The notes beneath the pieces were generated by a model. That model worked only from the letters and a program-made list of their open reading frames with translations, did no database searches and was not told where the DNA came from. The position numbers were made by a program, and so were the translations under genes. DNA of 64,000 bases from positions 2,960,001 through 3,024,000 of the forward strand of contig NZ_CP022985.1 of the NCBI RefSeq assembly GCF_003425985.1, in the 5' to 3' direction. The stretch comes from Mariniflexile sp. TRM1-10. GTDB taxonomy: Bacteria > Bacteroidota > Bacteroidia > Flavobacteriales > Flavobacteriaceae. Shown one piece after another: positions 25,206 to 33,881 of this stretch; position 1 is the first letter of the stretch; each line of letters begins with the position of its first letter.

Positions 25206-25622
25206 ATGTTAAATAATAATAGAAAGTCAATATGGGAATCTGCTTTTGACACTAAAACTGCATTTGCTAAAGTTATTTCGTTGATTGTAATTTCTATTCT
25301 GTTATTGATTTTCATTTCTGAAAAAATGGCTAAATATAATGACAGTTGTATTAGTTGGTTTGAGTATAGAAAAACTAAAAAAACCGAAGTAAAAAAAGAA
25401 AAGCCTATCAGATTTGAACATCTGGATGGCCATTATGCTATTTATTTTACTAATGACCGAGTTATATATTTTTGTGATTACTCAAAGAAAATTGACAACG
25501 ACATTATGACTAAAAAAATATCTAAAGCAAAGAACAGTGAGCTCATACGTATTTTTAACGAAAATGATGTGGAAATTGATTCGTTTGTAACGGACTGGAC
25601 AAATTGGACAGGATGGAATTAA
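25206..25622 (+). CDS. Single-helix membrane protein of unknown function
   Basis: 138 residues. One transmembrane segment (about 20-40), then a soluble domain with FEHLDGHYAIYFTNDRVIYF. Not recognised. Cores 25185 and 25628 match 8 of 9. Confidence 0.65.
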   Translation: MLNNNRKSIWESAFDTKTAFAKVISLIVISILLLIFISEKMAKYNDSCISWFEYRKTKKTEVKKEKPIRFEHLDGHYAIYFTNDRVIYFCDYSKKIDNDIMTKKISKAKNSELIRIFNENDVEIDSFVTDWTNWTGWN

Positions 25623-25627
25623 AAACG

Positions 25628-25895
25628 ATTGCCAACACCCGTAACCGTTGCACAAGCCCATAACTTTTTAAGAACAAGATATAAATGCGCCCTTTTAAGG
25701 GCGTTTGTTTTTTCTGGAAGATATTGCAATCTAAGTTCAAGGCGCTTGTAGCCCAGTAAAACATGACCTATGATGGGTTTTAAGCAAAAAGCTGAGGTCT
25801 TTATAAATCCATAGGTGGAAAAGTAATATATTGCATACGTAAACGATATGACTACGATGGGGTTGCTGTTTGTTGTGGTTGTATGGGTGTTGTAG
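25628..25895 (+). repeat. attC-like site, family A1
   Basis: R'' ATTGCCAAC, ACCCGTAACCGTTGCACAAG arm, perfect terminator, full A1 interior, R' GTTGTAG (25889-25895). One of the most complete A1 copies. Confidence 0.85.
25686..25714 (+). terminator. intrinsic terminator inside attC (A1 type)
   Basis: GCGCCC-TTTTAA-GGGCGT stem then TTTGTTTTTT. Confidence 0.7.
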
Positions 25896-25907
25896 TGCAT
25901 TTAAAAA

Positions 25908-26357
25908 ATGAATAGAGAATTAGAACAATTTTTTACAAGACGAGAGTATTTCAATCGGCATCTTCCGAAATTAAAAGGCGCTGACCGAAGAAATGATATC
26001 AAGAACCTCGGTAACACCTGTCCCTCTTGTGGCTATCCGACACTTGACGAAAGAAATACTTGGGAAATCTGTGGAATTTGTTTTTGGGAAGATGACGGAC
26101 AAGATGACCAAGATGCAGATAAAGTTTATGGCGGTCCTAATTCTGACTATTCATTAACCGCACATAGGCTGGAATGGGACAAGAACTTAAAAGAGCTGAA
26201 AAAAGACTACACCGAAACTGCTCGAAATTTCCGAAGAATTGATGAGCTTATTGAACTAGACCAAGAATCTAATATTCCTGAAATTATGAAACTAATTGAC
26301 AAGGTGTCCGACTGGTTTGACGAAGGAAGGAAAAGCGCACTACAACAAAACCTATAA
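25908..26357 (+). CDS. CPCC-type cysteine-rich protein
   Basis: 149 residues. Residues 37-75 contain C-P-S-C-G-Y-P-T-L..E-I-C-G-I-C-F-W-E-D-D-G followed by GGPN, the signature of the small bacterial CPCC cysteine-rich domain, a probable zinc site whose cellular role is not known. The last five codons run past the R'' core (26337-26346), so the C-terminus overlaps the attC. The cores match 10 of 10. Confidence 0.85.
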   Translation: MNRELEQFFTRREYFNRHLPKLKGADRRNDIKNLGNTCPSCGYPTLDERNTWEICGICFWEDDGQDDQDADKVYGGPNSDYSLTAHRLEWDKNLKELKKDYTETARNFRRIDELIELDQESNIPEIMKLIDKVSDWFDEGRKSALQQNL

Positions 26358-26468
26358 GCAAGCGGGCGGACAGTGAAAAGCGAAACGATAAAACTATAAA
26401 CCAACCTCGGGCTCGGCTGACAGGAAAGTGCTTCTAAAGTCGGCCTGCTCATAGCCAAACCGTTAGCC
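26337..26468 (+). repeat. attC-like site, short form
   Basis: R'' GCACTACAAC overlaps the upstream gene. About 130 bp, GC-richer than other sites, with ATAGCCAAACC arm, R' GTTAGCC at 26462-26468. Confidence 0.8.
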
Positions 26469-26482
26469 ATTATTATAAAAAA

Positions 26483-26926
26483 ATGAACGAACCGAAAGTT
26501 ACAGAAATTAAACTTGATAAACACTTTAGATTTATGTACTCTAATTTTGTGATTTCAAGCCAGCAGAAATTATATTTAATATTAGCAAGAAAAGAAAATG
26601 ATTTAGATGTAATAGAGTTCGATTTCTCAATCTATAAATATGGTTATCCAAATGATGAAGTTGGTCACCCTTTAATGAAGTATGGTCTAGGATTCTATGG
26701 TTTTTATGAAGTTGAAAATTCTAAATGGATTGAAGAATTAAGGTTAAATAATTCATATCACTCATCTCATATGGATTCAATTTACGACAAAAAACAACAC
26801 TTTATTGCGAAATTTAAAGATGTAACCTTAGAAGTTATTTCATACGGATATGAATTAAAAACTATTACTCAAAACTATCTTATAGCCGAAACAATGAAAG
26901 AAATGAACATCTTAGATAATGATTGA
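26483..26926 (+). CDS. Soluble protein of unknown function
   Basis: 147 residues, no signal, rich in tyrosine and aromatic residues. Not recognised. It overlaps the kptA start by eight bases, so the two are translationally coupled in one cassette; a role linked to NAD-dependent RNA or ADP-ribose chemistry is only a guess from context. Confidence 0.7.
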   Translation: MNEPKVTEIKLDKHFRFMYSNFVISSQQKLYLILARKENDLDVIEFDFSIYKYGYPNDEVGHPLMKYGLGFYGFYEVENSKWIEELRLNNSYHSSHMDSIYDKKQHFIAKFKDVTLEVISYGYELKTITQNYLIAETMKEMNILDND

Positions 26927-27479
26927 GACGAGCGAAAATAATAGAATTAGTAAATTTCTGAGTTTAGTCCTTAGGCATAGTCCTGAAAAAATAGGTCTTG
27001 AACTTGATTCTGCTGGCTGGACAAATGTTGACGATTTATTATCTAAAATGAATTCAAGCGGACAATCAATTAATTTTGAAATTCTACAGTACGTTGTTGA
27101 AGCAAATAAAAAAAGTCGATTTGGATTTAATTCAGATAAAACACAAATTAGAGCAAATCAAGGTCATTCAATTGAAATAGAACACGGATTCAAATCGATA
27201 ATTCCACCAGAGATTCTATATCACGGAACAGGAGAGAAATCCATTGAAAGTATTCTAAAAACGGGAATAGAAAAGAGAGACAGACACCACGTTCATTTAA
27301 GTGCTAATAAAGAAACGGCATTAAAAGTAGGGCAAAGACACGGAAAACCAGTTGTTTTAGAAATTTTGTCTTTAAAGATGGCGGAAAAGGGACACAAATT
27401 TTACCTGTCTGAAAACAATGTTTGGCTGACTGATTTTGTGCCAATTGAATTTATAAAAAGAAAAAATAACAATGGCTAA
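26919..27479 (+). CDS. kptA: RNA 2'-phosphotransferase (Tpt1/KptA family)
   Basis: 186 residues, normal for the family. N-terminal S-K-F-L-S-L-V-L-R-H-S-P-E, then RFGFN..QIRANQGHS, YHGT, VHLS, RHGKPVVLEI and VWLTDFVP, all Tpt1/KptA signatures; the Arg-His-Arg-Arg type residues of the NAD site appear present. The family removes a 2'-phosphate from RNA using NAD, releasing ADP-ribose 1'',2''-cyclic phosphate. Its job in bacteria, which lack the yeast splicing pathway, is unclear. The stop codon lies in the R'' core ATGGCTAA. Confidence 0.95.
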   Translation: MIETSENNRISKFLSLVLRHSPEKIGLELDSAGWTNVDDLLSKMNSSGQSINFEILQYVVEANKKSRFGFNSDKTQIRANQGHSIEIEHGFKSIIPPEILYHGTGEKSIESILKTGIEKRDRHHVHLSANKETALKVGQRHGKPVVLEILSLKMAEKGHKFYLSENNVWLTDFVPIEFIKRKNNNG

Positions 27480-27672
27480 GATGGTAACCAACTTGGCAAA
27501 GTCTGTGGCTTCATAGCAATATTAAAGAAAAAGTAAGCATATATAAGAAACTGCATTTTACAATAAGGTGTGTGTTTTTATTTAATAGCTTATTAAAAAG
27601 TAATATATTGCATACATAAACGATATAACTACAATGGAGTTGCTGTTTGTTGTGGTTGTATGGGTGTTGTAC
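27472..27672 (+). repeat. attC-like site, A2 middle and right half
   Basis: R'' ATGGCTAA (27472-27479) is an exact match to the cassette start TTAGCCAT. The A2 hairpin arm is missing; the right half ends in R' GTTGTAC (27666-27672). Confidence 0.8.
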
Positions 27673-27677
27673 AACGT

Positions 27678-28382
27678 TTGAAAAGAGTTTTGAAAATATT
27701 ATTAATCCTCGCTTCGATTGGTGCAATATTCCTAATCGGATTTTTGGTTTTCGGAATTTTAGCTATTCAAGATAAGTATGAGCCTGAACCGATTCACAAG
27801 GAAATTCAAATTGTGGAATCAGAAAATGAGTCAGTTAACAATACTAAACTGATTTTATTCCTTGAAAATCCTTTAGACCTTCAAAGCTTCAAGAAGCTAA
27901 AAGATATTGACTACACGACAACAGGAGTTAGCAATGGAATGAACTATCACTTTCACCCAAAAATTAGTGATTCAATATTCTATACATACAATTACCCAAG
28001 CAAAAATTTTACGGACTCAAAAAGAATTGACCAAGTGGTTGTTTTTAAACACGGAAAAAATAAACATACCTACGATGATGAAACTGAAATTCTGATTGAA
28101 TTACGAGTTTTTAATAAAGATTCGGATTTGGGAAAGGCTAATCTTGTTGGACTTTCAAAAACGGAATTGGAATCAGAATTTGGAACCGATTATCTGACTT
28201 TAAAGAATGGACTTGCTTATTCGAACAAAAATAAGGTTTTGATAATTGGACTAACTGACTCAATTGTTAATTCTTTTAATTATATAAGGTTAAATACCGA
28301 GAAAATCGACAATGATTTAATCGGACAAATAATAAAATCGAAAACCATTTACAACACCGGTAACCATTGCACAAGCCCATAA
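27678..28382 (+). CDS. Membrane-anchored protein of unknown function
   Basis: 234 residues from TTG 27678; an ATG at 27660 is in frame but lies inside the attC before the R' cut site. One N-terminal transmembrane segment (about 3-28), then a soluble domain. The frame has no stop before the R'' and ends 12 codons into the attC, so its last residues (TIYNTGNHCTSP) are encoded by the recombination site. Confidence 0.65.
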   Translation: MKRVLKILLILASIGAIFLIGFLVFGILAIQDKYEPEPIHKEIQIVESENESVNNTKLILFLENPLDLQSFKKLKDIDYTTTGVSNGMNYHFHPKISDSIFYTYNYPSKNFTDSKRIDQVVVFKHGKNKHTYDDETEILIELRVFNKDSDLGKANLVGLSKTELESEFGTDYLTLKNGLAYSNKNKVLIIGLTDSIVNSFNYIRLNTEKIDNDLIGQIIKSKTIYNTGNHCTSP

Positions 28383-28499
28383 TTTTATAAGAACAAGATA
28401 CCTCTTGTAAATCCATAGGAGAAAAAGTAATATATTGCATACATAAACGATGTAACTACGATTGTAAAGCTATTTATTGTGGTTTTACGATTGTTGTAA
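28347..28499 (+). repeat. attC-like site, short A1
   Basis: R'' ATTTACAAC, ACCGGTAACCATTGCACAAG arm, deletion of the terminator region, shared right half, R' GTTGTAA (28493-28499). Confidence 0.75.
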
Positions 28500-28505
28500 A
28501 CAATT

Positions 28506-28985
28506 ATGAACGAACGCGAAGACTACTTTAGAATTTCCAAAAATGGACACATTCACACGATGAGTGACCGAATTCCATTTAACTGGAAAGAACTATTGAT
28601 TTGGACTTCTACTTCATTCATATTCTTGATTTTGTTTTTAGGAATTGGAGTTGGAATTTTTGTTGCTATTTTGACTTTAATCGGATACGTTCTTTACCGA
28701 TTTGCTTCGTGGATTTTCTACTCGGAATTACAAATTGACGAAAAAAGCGGAAAAATAACTCGACTGAAAAAAATACTTGACCGAACTCGAAAAACAGAAC
28801 TGATTGCGGATAAGTTTGACCCAAACCGATTCGAGTACTCGGAATTAACTCGGAGCGGAAAAACAAAATTCTTAATGAATTATCGGACTCATAAAGATAA
28901 TGAGTTACTCATTTTAAGAAACGAAAACGACAAAAAACTGATTGAAAATTATATAAAAGAAAAAATAACTGTTTACAATAACTAG
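28506..28985 (+). CDS. Two-helix membrane protein of unknown function
   Basis: 159 residues: short cytosolic N-terminus, two transmembrane segments (about 28-50 and 53-72), then a basic soluble domain. The arrangement resembles small PH-like membrane proteins, unproven. The stop TAG (28983-28985) falls in AACTAGCG of the attC. Cores match 9 of 9. Confidence 0.7.
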   Translation: MNEREDYFRISKNGHIHTMSDRIPFNWKELLIWTSTSFIFLILFLGIGVGIFVAILTLIGYVLYRFASWIFYSELQIDEKSGKITRLKKILDRTRKTELIADKFDPNRFEYSELTRSGKTKFLMNYRTHKDNELLILRNENDKKLIENYIKEKITVYNN

Positions 28986-29232
28986 CGTTCGTGTGGTCGG
29001 TACGACCCAACATGAACGCCCTGTTGACTGAACCGGTTCTTAGCCCGTTAGATCAGCTCTTTGGAGTCTGTGACTTCGTAGCAATATTATAGCTAAAGTA
29101 AGTATATATAAGAAACTGTGTTTTAGATTAAGTTTTTTTATTTAATAGCTTTTTAAAAAGTAATATATTGTATACATAAACGATATGGCTACGATGGAGT
29201 TGCTGTTTGTTGTGGTTGTGCGATTGTTGGCT
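28970..29232 (+). repeat. attC-like site, family A2
   Basis: R'' TGTTTACAA, AACTAGCG arm and GGTCG/CGACC hairpin, decayed terminator, shared right half, R' GTTGGCT (29226-29232). Confidence 0.85.
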
Positions 29233-29249
29233 GTAAGCTCGGAAAACCG

Positions 29250-29669
29250 ATGAACTATAAAAATCTGATATTAATAATTACTTTCTCAACTTTTGGAATT
29301 GTTATCGGACAAAACCAGAATGGAGAAAAAATTAATCCCAGTTATTTATATGGTAACTATTCAGAAGTTTGGGAATTAAATAAAACCGAATTTGACGATA
29401 GAATTATATTGACTAAAAGATTGGAGCACAACGGCGAATATAAAGGACTAGTTACAATGTTTCATTACCACGGCGGACTCAAAACTGGATATTCATTAAA
29501 TTCTAAAAAGAACGATGGTAAAACAAATCCGTTATTTGGCACTTGGAAAATTAACCAAAGTAATCGGACTTTGACAACGACTGTTTCTTTGGGTGATTTC
29601 GGAAAAATATTTCACATACTGGAATTAAGTCCCGACCGACTAGTATTGATGAAATTGAATACGGAATAA
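29250..29669 (+). CDS. Small secreted lipocalin-like protein
   Basis: 139 residues with a signal peptide ending near VIGQ. The mature part has strands and a G-T-W-K-I..L-T-T-T-V segment like small lipocalin-fold proteins of Bacteroidota; weak assignment. Cassette cores 29226-29235 and 29674-29683 are perfect over 10 bases. Confidence 0.65.
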   Translation: MNYKNLILIITFSTFGIVIGQNQNGEKINPSYLYGNYSEVWELNKTEFDDRIILTKRLEHNGEYKGLVTMFHYHGGLKTGYSLNSKKNDGKTNPLFGTWKINQSNRTLTTTVSLGDFGKIFHILELSPDRLVLMKLNTE

Positions 29670-29673
29670 AGCC

Positions 29674-29953
29674 TACAGCCAACGCCGGTAACTGTGGCAC
29701 AACTAACATATAGACATAAATGGCACTTTTAATAATTACTTACAATTGTAAACGGTTGATTTTTTGCTTTATTTAGTTTTAAAAACCTTTGCAAAGCTAA
29801 GTTTTGACTAATTTATCAGGTTGTGCAACAGCCATACCGTGTATAATTAATTGCTTGGTTCTAGTTTGCTTACGAAAATCCGCGAGGATTTTCTATTTGG
29901 TTTGTATTTGCTAAATTAGGTGCTTGAACAACGGGACTTACATAGAGTTGTGT
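29674..29953 (+). repeat. double attC-like site (E-like then D-type)
   Basis: R'' TACAGCCAAC; arms CTGTGGCACAAC and GTTGTGCAACAG bound 140 bp whose interior is unrelated to the other E units; then a D-type site with GAAAATCCGCGAGGATTTTC, ending in R' GTTGTGT (29947-29953). Confidence 0.7.
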
Positions 29954-29975
29954 GCAAGCTTAAAACTTATTCGAA

Positions 29976-30413
29976 TTGATAAAAAGAGCAATAATAATAA
30001 CTTTAATTCTGAACTCTATAATCTTGATTGTAGTTCCATCAGGACACGGTTACGGAATTATGGTAATGTTCGAGTTTATTAGTATTCCTTCTCTTTTAAT
30101 AAATGGAATTGAATTCAAAAAAGAATATTCATTTGAAAATAGTCTTTTATTAATTGGATTAGTTTCCTTGATTGGAAAAGTGGTTTTAATAGTTAGTTTG
30201 TTTTATAGAAATATATCGAATAAAAAACTCTTAATATTCGTTGGACTGACTTTATCGGTAATTGCATTTATTGGAGTTGCTTTAGGAGCTTGGAAATACG
30301 ACAATTTTCTTTTTGCTATTACATTTGGGAGTGGAATCCCTTATTTAATGTATTTTGGAAGAGTAATTTATTTGATTAACCAAAACAAAACCGCTGAACT
30401 AAAAGTTGAATGA
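29976..30413 (+). CDS. Four-helix membrane protein of unknown function
   Basis: 145 residues from a TTG start. Four hydrophobic segments (about 5-30, 50-72, 82-100 and 110-132). No motif recognised. The R'' after it (AGCGTAATACC) matches the cassette start poorly. Confidence 0.65.
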   Translation: MIKRAIIITLILNSIILIVVPSGHGYGIMVMFEFISIPSLLINGIEFKKEYSFENSLLLIGLVSLIGKVVLIVSLFYRNISNKKLLIFVGLTLSVIAFIGVALGAWKYDNFLFAITFGSGIPYLMYFGRVIYLINQNKTAELKVE

Positions 30414-30420
30414 AAAAGCC

Positions 30421-30641
30421 AGCGTAATACCGGTTACTCCCCTTGCATAAGACCTCAAGAACCGTAAAAAATCACAGATATAGCTTCTTTTCTTTGAAAG
30501 TTTTTAAAACATTTATATATTGCATGGTATGGGAATTTTCATCGTTTTGGAAAGGGGAGGCGATGGAAGGTGAGAGACTAAGGATATCCTTATGTATTTA
30601 TGGGGTATGGGTGGTGGATGTTATTGTATAACGAGTTGTAC
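30421..30641 (+). repeat. attC-like site, family B
   Basis: Degenerate R'' AGCGTAATAC, then the B block with TTTG-N19-TATATTGC, GGGAATTTTCATCG, and TTATTGTATAACGAG before R' GTTGTAC (30635-30641). Confidence 0.65.
30493..30523 (+). promoter_or_regulatory. promoter candidate inside B-type attC
   Basis: TTTG (30493-30496), 19 bases, TATATTGC (30516-30523). The spacing suits a Bacteroidota -33/-7 promoter; the -7 differs from TAnnTTTG by one base length. The same string recurs at 40090 and 40977. Confidence 0.45.
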
Positions 30642-30668
30642 AACATACCTAAAAAATATTGTGAATAA

Positions 30669-31070
30669 ATGAAAGTATACGGAAAATGTAAAAATTGCGA
30701 AACGGAAAATGGATACTCTACTAATGCAAATACACGTGTGGAATTTGCAATGCAAGATGGAGAAACTAAAGCTCTGAATTGTACGAATTGCGGAACGAAT
30801 ACGGAATATCACGTGGACGAATTATACGCAAAATCGTCGAAAATAGCCCAACTGATTGCTGGACTGATATTTTTCATCGGAACGCCACTTATGTTTTTCG
30901 GAATTAATCCAATTTTTATAGGAAGTCGGAGTCATTATGTGATTTATATTGTTGGCGGATTTTTACTAGTACCAATTTTTGGGTATGTGGTTATCAACAA
31001 GCAAGACCAAACTCGTGTGAGCGATTTCAATAGACGAAAACTGAAAGGTCGTGTACATAATATTGCGTAA
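30669..31070 (+). CDS. Zinc-ribbon membrane protein
   Basis: 133 residues. N-terminal zinc ribbon (CKNC near residue 7, CTNC near residue 37) followed by two transmembrane segments (about 62-82 and 92-112) and a basic tail. Likely a cytosolic metal-binding head on a membrane anchor; function unknown. Its 3' end overlaps the weak R'' core. Confidence 0.7.
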   Translation: MKVYGKCKNCETENGYSTNANTRVEFAMQDGETKALNCTNCGTNTEYHVDELYAKSSKIAQLIAGLIFFIGTPLMFFGINPIFIGSRSHYVIYIVGGFLLVPIFGYVVINKQDQTRVSDFNRRKLKGRVHNIA

Positions 31071-31171
31071 TGTACTTTTATTCAAGGTGTATAAAACATA
31101 AGCAATAAAAGACAAAAACTAGCGATATCCTGATTTATGGTATATGGATGTTATTGTATAATGAGTTGTAT
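31052..31171 (+). repeat. attC-like site, shortened family B
   Basis: R''-like GTGTACATAAT inside the gene end, then a B remnant (GATATCCTGAT, TTATTGTATAATGAG) ending in R' GTTGTAT (31165-31171). Confidence 0.55.
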
Positions 31172-31191
31172 GCAATTATAAAAACCCAACA

Positions 31192-31740
31192 ATGAAAAGA
31201 AAACTAATTCTAATTTTTACAATTCTGACTTTCATTTCTTGCGGAAATGAAAATGATGATATTTATAAAACAAAATCTGGTGAGTTTGCATCGAAAAGCG
31301 GCAATTTTATTGCAGCTTTCCCTATCAAACCAGGCTATACTGCCATTGATAACCAAATTGGACTTGACAAGTTTCAAATACATATGTTTAGAACCTCATT
31401 AGGTACAAATAAAGTCTTCTCTATTGAATACAACGATTATCCGGAATATATGATCAAGTCAATGACTGACGAGCAAATATATTCGCAAGGAGTAACTAAT
31501 TTTGCGAATAAAATGGCTGATTCATTTAGATTGGAGTTTCAAGAACCAATTGAACAAAACGGATTAAATGGTGTGCATTTTGTTTTTGGGCTTAAAAAAC
31601 ATTTAGTAGACAAAGGAGTTAAAGGTTATATAGCAGGGAAATTGTTTAGAAACGGAAATAGGGTATATACAGTTAGCTATATTGGAGAAAATGACAAACA
31701 TACCGACTCTTTTATGGAGTCGTTTCGATTAATAAAATAA
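31192..31740 (+). CDS. Lipoprotein of unknown function
   Basis: 182 residues, signal MKRKLILIFTILTFISCG with lipobox ISC. The mature domain (about 30-182) has a layered strand-helix pattern with F-x-F-G-L-K and Y-T-V-S-Y-I-G segments, like small lipoproteins that bind partner proteins; not recognised. Cores 31165-31173 and 31743-31751 match 9 of 9. Confidence 0.75.
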   Translation: MKRKLILIFTILTFISCGNENDDIYKTKSGEFASKSGNFIAAFPIKPGYTAIDNQIGLDKFQIHMFRTSLGTNKVFSIEYNDYPEYMIKSMTDEQIYSQGVTNFANKMADSFRLEFQEPIEQNGLNGVHFVFGLKKHLVDKGVKGYIAGKLFRNGNRVYTVSYIGENDKHTDSFMESFRLIK

Positions 31741-31742
31741 CA

Positions 31743-31803
31743 GCATACAACAAGCCGTATGAAAATAATGCGTAGTTTGGTTCTTAATCAAAGGTAGTTG
31801 CGT
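31743..31803 (+). repeat. very short attC-like site
   Basis: R'' GCATACAAC and R' GTTGCGT (31797-31803) only 61 bp apart; interior AAGCCGTATGAAAATAATGC recurs at 36,999-37,020. Confidence 0.7.
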
Positions 31804-31812
31804 GTAATTAAA

Positions 31813-32196
31813 ATGAAAAAAGCTTCGGTATATATATTTATTTTATCAATCATCTGCTTCTCTTGTAGCGAACGAGAATTGGGTAATAGCTACTACTTTC
31901 TTCCAAAAGATGAAGCGATAGATGTCGGTTATCCTGAAGGAGAAGCAATAGTTTACAAGTCGAATAAAGAATATGTATTTAGTAATATTAGAATTCGTGG
32001 AGATGTCCTAGAAGTACACGCTGATTCAAAGTTCATTATAGCGAAGAGAGATCCTCTTATTAGTTGGGAAACAAATACTGGAGTTTTGGAATATTTCATC
32101 ATTTTGAAGAAAAATGATAGCTTAATTGGACCACTAACCAGTGAAAAGTTTGGACTAAAAGCTGAAAAATTAGGTGTCAATCTTGAATTTGAATAA
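31813..32196 (+). CDS. Lipoprotein of unknown function
   Basis: 127 residues from ATG 31813, signal MKKASVYIFILSIICFSCSE. A GTG at 31798 would start directly at the core site. No domain recognised. Cores match 7 of 9. Confidence 0.7.
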   Translation: MKKASVYIFILSIICFSCSERELGNSYYFLPKDEAIDVGYPEGEAIVYKSNKEYVFSNIRIRGDVLEVHADSKFIIAKRDPLISWETNTGVLEYFIILKKNDSLIGPLTSEKFGLKAEKLGVNLEFE

Positions 32197-32202
32197 AAAA
32201 CG

Positions 32203-32468
32203 ACACATAACACCGATAACCGTTGCCCAACCCCATGATTTTATAAAAACAAGATATGAATCGCCCTTTTAAGGGCGTTTTGTTTTTTATGGAAGTTATT
32301 GCAATCTAAGTCCAAGGCGGTTATATCGAAGTAAAGCATGGCCAATAATGACTTTTAAGCAAAAAGCAGAGACCTTTTAAATCCATAGGCAAAAAAGTAA
32401 TATATTGCATACATAATACGATATAACTACGATGCTGCTGCTGTTTGTTGTGGTTATGTGGGTTGCAT
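32203..32468 (+). repeat. attC-like site, family A1
   Basis: R'' ACACATAAC, ACCGATAACCGTTGCCCAA arm, strong terminator, shared right half, R' GTTGCAT (32462-32468). The following leader to 32547 holds no gene. Confidence 0.8.
32261..32289 (+). terminator. intrinsic terminator inside attC (A1 type)
   Basis: CGCCC-TTTTAA-GGGCG stem followed by TTTTGTTTTTT. Confidence 0.75.
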
Positions 32469-32547
32469 GCAAGCCGGGCAGACATCTCCGGGACAAGCAA
32501 CCAATTGATGAAAATTACATCTACAAATTGATTTAAAACATCATGCT

Positions 32548-33066
32548 ATGAGACTTATTTTAACTTTAGGATTAGTTTTTTTTCTGAATAGTTGTGATAA
32601 GGAAGAAAATTTTGAGCCATCTGGAAAATCAATTGACTTTTACTATATTACAGAATATCAGAAGATAGATAACACTTCCAAGATAATTGATAGCACAGTT
32701 GTAATTAGCGGCACTAAGATTATTGATTATTCCGATATTATTTCATACTCATCTAAAGATTATACTTTTACCGTAAGTGATAGTATATCTGATAGATTAA
32801 ATGATTTTGAGAATCATTCTGTTCATGGGGTTCCATTTGCACTTACTATTGAAGAGGAGGTAATTTATACTGGATATTTTTGGGCAAGTTATTCATCTAT
32901 GGGCTGTGATTGGATAACAATTGACCCATTGGACATTTCAGGGGATAACGAATTGACCGTTCGGCTTGGATATCCTGGAATGATTCAAGGAGATAGTATA
33001 CCAGATAAAAGAAATGATTCGAGACTTATTGATATTCTTAAAAAAGACAAAAAGCTTAAGGATTAA
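32548..33066 (+). CDS. Lipoprotein of unknown function
   Basis: 172 residues with lipobox near LNSC (residue 14). Repeated D-S and Y-I-T segments suggest a beta-rich fold. Not recognised. The junction to the next gene (33067-33148) shows only a weak attC-like sequence, so this and the following gene may share one cassette or a decayed site. Confidence 0.65.
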   Translation: MRLILTLGLVFFLNSCDKEENFEPSGKSIDFYYITEYQKIDNTSKIIDSTVVISGTKIIDYSDIISYSSKDYTFTVSDSISDRLNDFENHSVHGVPFALTIEEEVIYTGYFWASYSSMGCDWITIDPLDISGDNELTVRLGYPGMIQGDSIPDKRNDSRLIDILKKDKKLKD

Positions 33067-33148
33067 ATGAAGTTATAACTTATTGTTATACTGAAACTTA
33101 TAGGTAGTATTGAGAACTTTAATCCATATATAACTAGTTGACAAACAT

Positions 33149-33874
33149 TTGATAAAATTGCTAACAAAAATATTTCCGTTTTTGGTTTTGACTTCAATTT
33201 TCTGGAATTGTAAGCAAGAAAAAGTCATTTCTGAAACTGAATTTGAACAAGTTGTTTTCTATGAAATATTTCCTTCAATTTTAGATTCTATCTATTATGA
33301 TAAACGAATGACTCCACCACCACCAGAGTTTTTCGATAAAAAAGAGTATAATAATAACAATTTGGATAAAGCAATCGAAGATTATAAAAAGTCTGATAAA
33401 TTTATAAAAGATAAAAACCACTGGGAAAAGAAAAGGGATTTTTTAAGCCGAGACACATCATCAATCTATTTAGCAGTTTTTGATTCTGTAACCAGCTTTG
33501 AAAGAGAAGACGTGTATGGATTAGTCGAACATTTTAAAAACCAAAATATAGTTTTAGATTCCAATAACATTGAACTAAACAATGGATTCAAAATAGATTT
33601 AAACAAGTTAAAAACTAACAACAAAAAAATCAAATTCAAATATCAATCGGAATTCCCAAAAGGGCGCGAATTTTGGGGAACGGAATATGACTTTTATGTT
33701 GCTGCGAAGATTGGGTTTGGTAGAATATTATTTGACAAAAGCAAGTCTTACGGAGTTCTAAATGGAGGATTTGGAATGGGAATTCTAAATGGAAATGGTT
33801 TTCGGATTTTTATAAAAAAAAATGACAAAGGGAAATGGATTATTGATAAAATTATTAATACTTGGATTTCATGA
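33149..33874 (+). CDS. Lipoprotein of unknown function
   Basis: 241 residues from TTG. Signal MIKLLTKIFPFLVLTSIFWNC. The middle is charged (DKAIEDYKKSDKFIKDKNHW), the end has a repeated G-x-G-x-N-G motif (LNGGFGMGILNGNGFRIF). No family recognised. Confidence 0.65.
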   Translation: MIKLLTKIFPFLVLTSIFWNCKQEKVISETEFEQVVFYEIFPSILDSIYYDKRMTPPPPEFFDKKEYNNNNLDKAIEDYKKSDKFIKDKNHWEKKRDFLSRDTSSIYLAVFDSVTSFEREDVYGLVEHFKNQNIVLDSNNIELNNGFKIDLNKLKTNNKKIKFKYQSEFPKGREFWGTEYDFYVAAKIGFGRILFDKSKSYGVLNGGFGMGILNGNGFRIFIKKNDKGKWIIDKIINTWIS

Positions 33875-33881
33875 AAAATAC

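Noticed and set aside
259..27726. Recurrent antisense open frames inside attC sites (for example 259-672, 1438-1659, 20475-20657, 24436-24702, 25619-25900, 27511-27726), sharing a similar translation such as TNSNPIVVIS
   Set aside because: They appear wherever the conserved A right half is read backwards, lack start and signal context, and differ by frameshifts between copies. The similarity follows from the DNA repeat.
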